A stretch of 64,000 bases of DNA from an uncultured Ruminococcus sp. (lineage in GTDB: Bacteria; Bacillota; Clostridia; Oscillospirales; Acutalibacteraceae). The position numbers and the translations under genes are program-made. The stretch lies in the NCBI GenBank assembly GCA_902762615.1, contig CACWOX010000002.1, positions 28,163 through 92,162 of the forward strand. The letters run 5' to 3'. Positions within the stretch are counted from its first letter, which is position 1. Each line of letters begins with the position of its first letter. Under the pieces are notes generated by a model. That model was not told the origin of the DNA and did no database searches. It saw nothing but the letters and a program-made list of their open reading frames with translations. This document shows positions 62,514-64,000 of the stretch, one piece after another.

Positions 62514-64000
62514 ATGACTTCCAAAAACAAACCAACAGAAAAGAAACAATACGGAAACGACAATATTGTCGCGCTTAAAGGCGCTGACCGTGTGCGCAAG
62601 CGTCCGGCTGTCATATTCGGCTCGGACGGCATCGAGGGCTGCTGCCATTCTGTCTTTGAGATAATGTCCAACTCGATTGACGAAGCGCGAGAGGGCTACG
62701 GCTCAAAGATCATCGTCACCCGATATGCCGACGGCTCGGTGCAGGTGGAGGACTTCGGGCGCGGCATTCCCGTTGACTACAACAACAAGGAGCAGCGCTA
62801 CAACTGGGAGCTTGTATTCTGCGAGATGTACGCCGGCGGCAAGTACAACAACGACGGCGGCGAAATTTACGAATTTTCGCTCGGTCTCAACGGACTTGGT
62901 CTCTGCGCGACCCAGTACGCTTCGGAATACATGGACGCTGAGATTCACCGCGACGGAACCTGCTTCAAGCTGCATTTTGAGCACGGTGAGAATGTCGGCG
63001 GCTTGCAGAAAGAGCCTTACAGCGGCAGACAGACCGGCTCGCGCATCAAGTGGAAGCCGGACTTGGAGGTATTCACCGACATCAACATTCCGCTCGAATA
63101 TTATCAGGACACCATGCGCCGTCAGGCGATCGTCAATGCGGGCGTTCTCTTTATTCTTGACGACAAGGTGAGCGGAGAAAAATTTGAATACTTCTACAAG
63201 GACGGAATTGCCGATCATGTCAAAGAGCTTGCCGGAGAGGACGCGCTTTCACAGGTGCAGTTCTGGCAGTGCGAGCGCCGAGGCCGCGACCGCGAGGACA
63301 AACCCGATTACAACGTAAAGATCAATGCGGCTGTCGCTTTCTCCAACCGAGTCAATGTAAGCGAATACTACCACAATTCCAGCTGGCTGGAGTATGGCGG
63401 CGCTCCGCAGAAGGCCGTGCAAAGCGCATTTGTCTCGATGATCGACACAAGGCTCAAGCAGACCGGCAAATACACCAAAAATGAGAGCAAGATCTCATTC
63501 CAGGACGTAGACGACTGTCTCATTATCGTGGTTTCCTCCTTTTCCAACCAAACCAGCTACGAGAACCAGACGAAGAAGTCCATCACCAACAAATTCATTC
63601 AGACCGCTATGACGGAATTCTTCCGCCATCAGCTCGAAATCTGGTTCATCGAGAATCCTCTCGAAGCCGACAAGATTTGCGCTCAGGTGCTTCTCAACAA
63701 GCAGAGCCGTGAGCAGGCGGAGAAACAGCGCCTTGCCATCAAGAAAAACCTCTCGTCCAACATGGACATCACCTCCCGCGTCAACAAATTCATCGACTGC
63801 CGTTCCAAAGACCCGGCGGAACGTGAATTGTACATCGTGGAGGGCGATTCGGCTGCCGGTTCCTGCAAGAACGCACGCGATCCCGGCTTTCAGGGAATCA
63901 TGCCTGTTCGAGGCAAGATACTCAACTGCCTTAAAGCCGACTACTCCAAAATATTCAAAAGCGACATCATCACTGACCTCATCAAGGTGCTTGGCTGCGG
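62514..64000 (+). CDS. Divergent type IIA topoisomerase B subunit (ParE/GyrB-like), 5' part
   Basis: The ATPase subunit of a type II topoisomerase; 495 complete codons are in the window and the frame is open at the right edge. The GHKL ATP site has EIMSNSIDEA (Glu49, Asn53), DFGRGIPVD near 79-87 and a GLNGLGLCATQYAS lid near 124-137 instead of the usual GLHGVGASVVNALS. The transducer domain follows, then the TOPRIM motif IVEGDSAAGSCKNARD near 441-457, with EGDSAAGS for the common EGDSAGGS. These changes fit a clostridial paralogue next to the classical gyrase; the A-subunit partner would be expected just beyond the window. ATG 62514 has CGGAG 9 nt upstream. Confidence 0.88.
   Translation, partial: MTSKNKPTEKKQYGNDNIVALKGADRVRKRPAVIFGSDGIEGCCHSVFEIMSNSIDEAREGYGSKIIVTRYADGSVQVEDFGRGIPVDYNNKEQRYNWELVFCEMYAGGKYNNDGGEIYEFSLGLNGLGLCATQYASEYMDAEIHRDGTCFKLHFEHGENVGGLQKEPYSGRQTGSRIKWKPDLEVFTDINIPLEYYQDTMRRQAIVNAGVLFILDDKVSGEKFEYFYKDGIADHVKELAGEDALSQVQFWQCERRGRDREDKPDYNVKINAAVAFSNRVNVSEYYHNSSWLEYGGAPQKAVQSAFVSMIDTRLKQTGKYTKNESKISFQDVDDCLIIVVSSFSNQTSYENQTKKSITNKFIQTAMTEFFRHQLEIWFIENPLEADKICAQVLLNKQSREQAEKQRLAIKKNLSSNMDITSRVNKFIDCRSKDPAERELYIVEGDSAAGSCKNARDPGFQGIMPVRGKILNCLKADYSKIFKSDIITDLIKVLGC

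Noticed and set aside
1..64000. CRISPR arrays, tRNA or rRNA genes, transposases, prophage genes
   Set aside because: I saw no regularly spaced direct repeats with spacers, no T-loop-like tRNA ends, and no recognisable mobile-element proteins on either strand.

Overview
The window looks like a chromosomal segment of a Gram-positive, endospore-forming member of the Clostridia, probably a gut Oscillospirales/Ruminococcaceae-type organism (inference). The support is the set of sporulation genes (ylbJ, yqfC, yqfD, spoIIR), the AddAB recombination nuclease, the rimP-nusA-ylxR-ylxQ-infB-rbfA-nrnA-truB-ribF order typical of Firmicutes, LuxS, purine-rich Shine-Dalgarno sites with frequent GTG/TTG starts, and a sortase-anchored repeat adhesin. 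I see no transposase, phage gene, CRISPR array, rRNA or tRNA.

Layout. 1-7660 (minus strand): the 5' part of uppP, a TepA/ClpP-like protease, a small membrane protein, then a long run ylbJ - Cys-rich small protein - maf - metF - MetH reactivation domain - metH. This run joins folate one-carbon reduction to cobalamin-dependent methionine synthesis. 7758-9256 (plus): yqfC-yqfD behind a good sigma-E-like promoter. 9280-21165 (minus): type-4 uracil-DNA glycosylase, addA, addB, spoIIR, ispE, an aminotransferase, an Lrp/AsnC regulator and a CorA-type transporter. 21443-25855 (plus): a lipoprotein, two paralogous membrane-anchored phosphodiester-glycosidase-domain proteins, and between them an Lgt-like membrane protein that has lost key Lgt residues. 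This is the best candidate for an undescribed envelope system. 26055-30641 (plus): MATE exporter, small membrane proteins, LacI regulator overlapping a flavodoxin-fold reductase, and luxS. 30937-40257 (plus): a giant exported InlB/Listeria-Bacteroides-repeat adhesin of about 3100 codons with an SPGTG sorting signal, interrupted by one in-frame TGA where a repeat tryptophan is expected. 40541-46332 (plus): ECF sigma factor, a membrane protein translationally coupled to it, an ABC ATPase and three permeases. 46463-58031 (minus): ECF-transporter S component, type III pantothenate kinase, HAD phosphatase, hotdog thioesterase, then the translation/transcription operon from ribF back to rimP. 58326-62231 (minus): Ca2+-type P-ATPase followed by two Ca2+-binding TerD proteins. 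62514-64000 (plus): the 5' part of a divergent type II topoisomerase B subunit.

The regulatory signals are unusually readable. There are many near-consensus sigma-A promoters with 17-nt spacers, sigma-E and sigma-F candidates at the sporulation genes, a hairpin that hides the spoIIR ribosome-binding site only in read-through transcripts, and a hairpin leader before rimP. No stretch longer than about 300 bases lacks a gene. All functions are read from sequence motifs and gene order; no database search was possible.
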